DNA from: an uncultured Erysipelotrichaceae bacterium
GTDB taxonomy: Bacteria; Bacillota_I; Bacilli_A; Erysipelotrichales; Erysipelotrichaceae
NCBI GenBank assembly: GCA_902796465.1
Contig: CADBPK010000135.1
Span: 1-5,406 of the forward strand
DNA: 5,406 nt
Direction: 5' to 3'
Shown here: positions 5,386-5,406 of the stretch, piece by piece
Numbering within the stretch: the stretch's first letter is position 1
Layout: each line of letters begins with the position of its first letter
Notes under the pieces: generated by a model
What the model was told of the DNA's origin: nothing
Databases searched by the model: none
Seen by the model: the letters and a program-made list of their open reading frames with translations, nothing else
Program-made: the position numbers and the translations under genes

Positions 5386-5406
5386 ACAAATAATAAAAAA
5401 TGCGTA

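Noticed and set aside
1..5406. CRISPR array, tRNA, rRNA, toxin-antitoxin or phage defence genes
   Set aside because: No spaced direct repeats, cloverleaf-like segments, or toxin or defence signatures were seen by eye in any frame.

Overview
The window looks like chromosomal DNA of a moderately low-GC Gram-positive gut-type Firmicute, for example a member of the Clostridia or Erysipelotrichia. The reasons are strong purine-rich ribosome binding sites (GGAGG, AAGGAG, AGAAGG), T-rich hairpin terminators, a lipoprotein with a short Gram-positive style lipobox, and protein families typical of that group. I cannot name a genus from sequence alone.

Layout. Positions 1-114 hold an open frame that reads like the last 37 residues of an insertion-sequence transposase. 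It is followed by two hairpins (148-180 and 193-219) that probably belong to, or lie just past, the end of that element. A minus-strand pair then runs from about 2387 to 359: a secreted, lipid-anchored GH32-type beta-propeller glycosidase (882-2387), then, 25 bp downstream, a cytoplasmic HD-domain phosphohydrolase (359-856), closed by a hairpin at 324-349. A 124-136 bp divergent intergenic region (from 2388) carries overlapping palindromes and the promoter for the plus-strand cluster.

The plus-strand cluster has four genes, all with good ribosome binding sites and no terminator between them: a flavodoxin-fold NAD(P)H oxidoreductase (2524-3105), a cation diffusion facilitator transporter with a manganese-type N-D/D-D site and a doubled cytoplasmic domain (3181-4329), an unrecognised five-helix membrane protein (4354-4842), and a small acidic conserved-looking cytoplasmic protein of unknown function (4914-5264). 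A long A/T-rich hairpin at 5314-5347 closes the cluster. A new promoter, overlapped by an inverted repeat, starts at about 5353 for a gene beyond the window.

How the genes may work together. The minus pair combines extracellular fructan or fructoside hydrolysis with an HD hydrolase of unknown substrate; no transporter or regulator is next to it. The plus cluster suggests a metal and redox homeostasis unit, with Mn2+ export as the most specific prediction, but its last two genes are uncharacterised. I found no CRISPR array, tRNA, rRNA, toxin-antitoxin pair or recognisable defence system. The least explained parts are the two unknown genes after the transporter, the GH32 variant paired with an HD protein, and the palindromic promoter regions.
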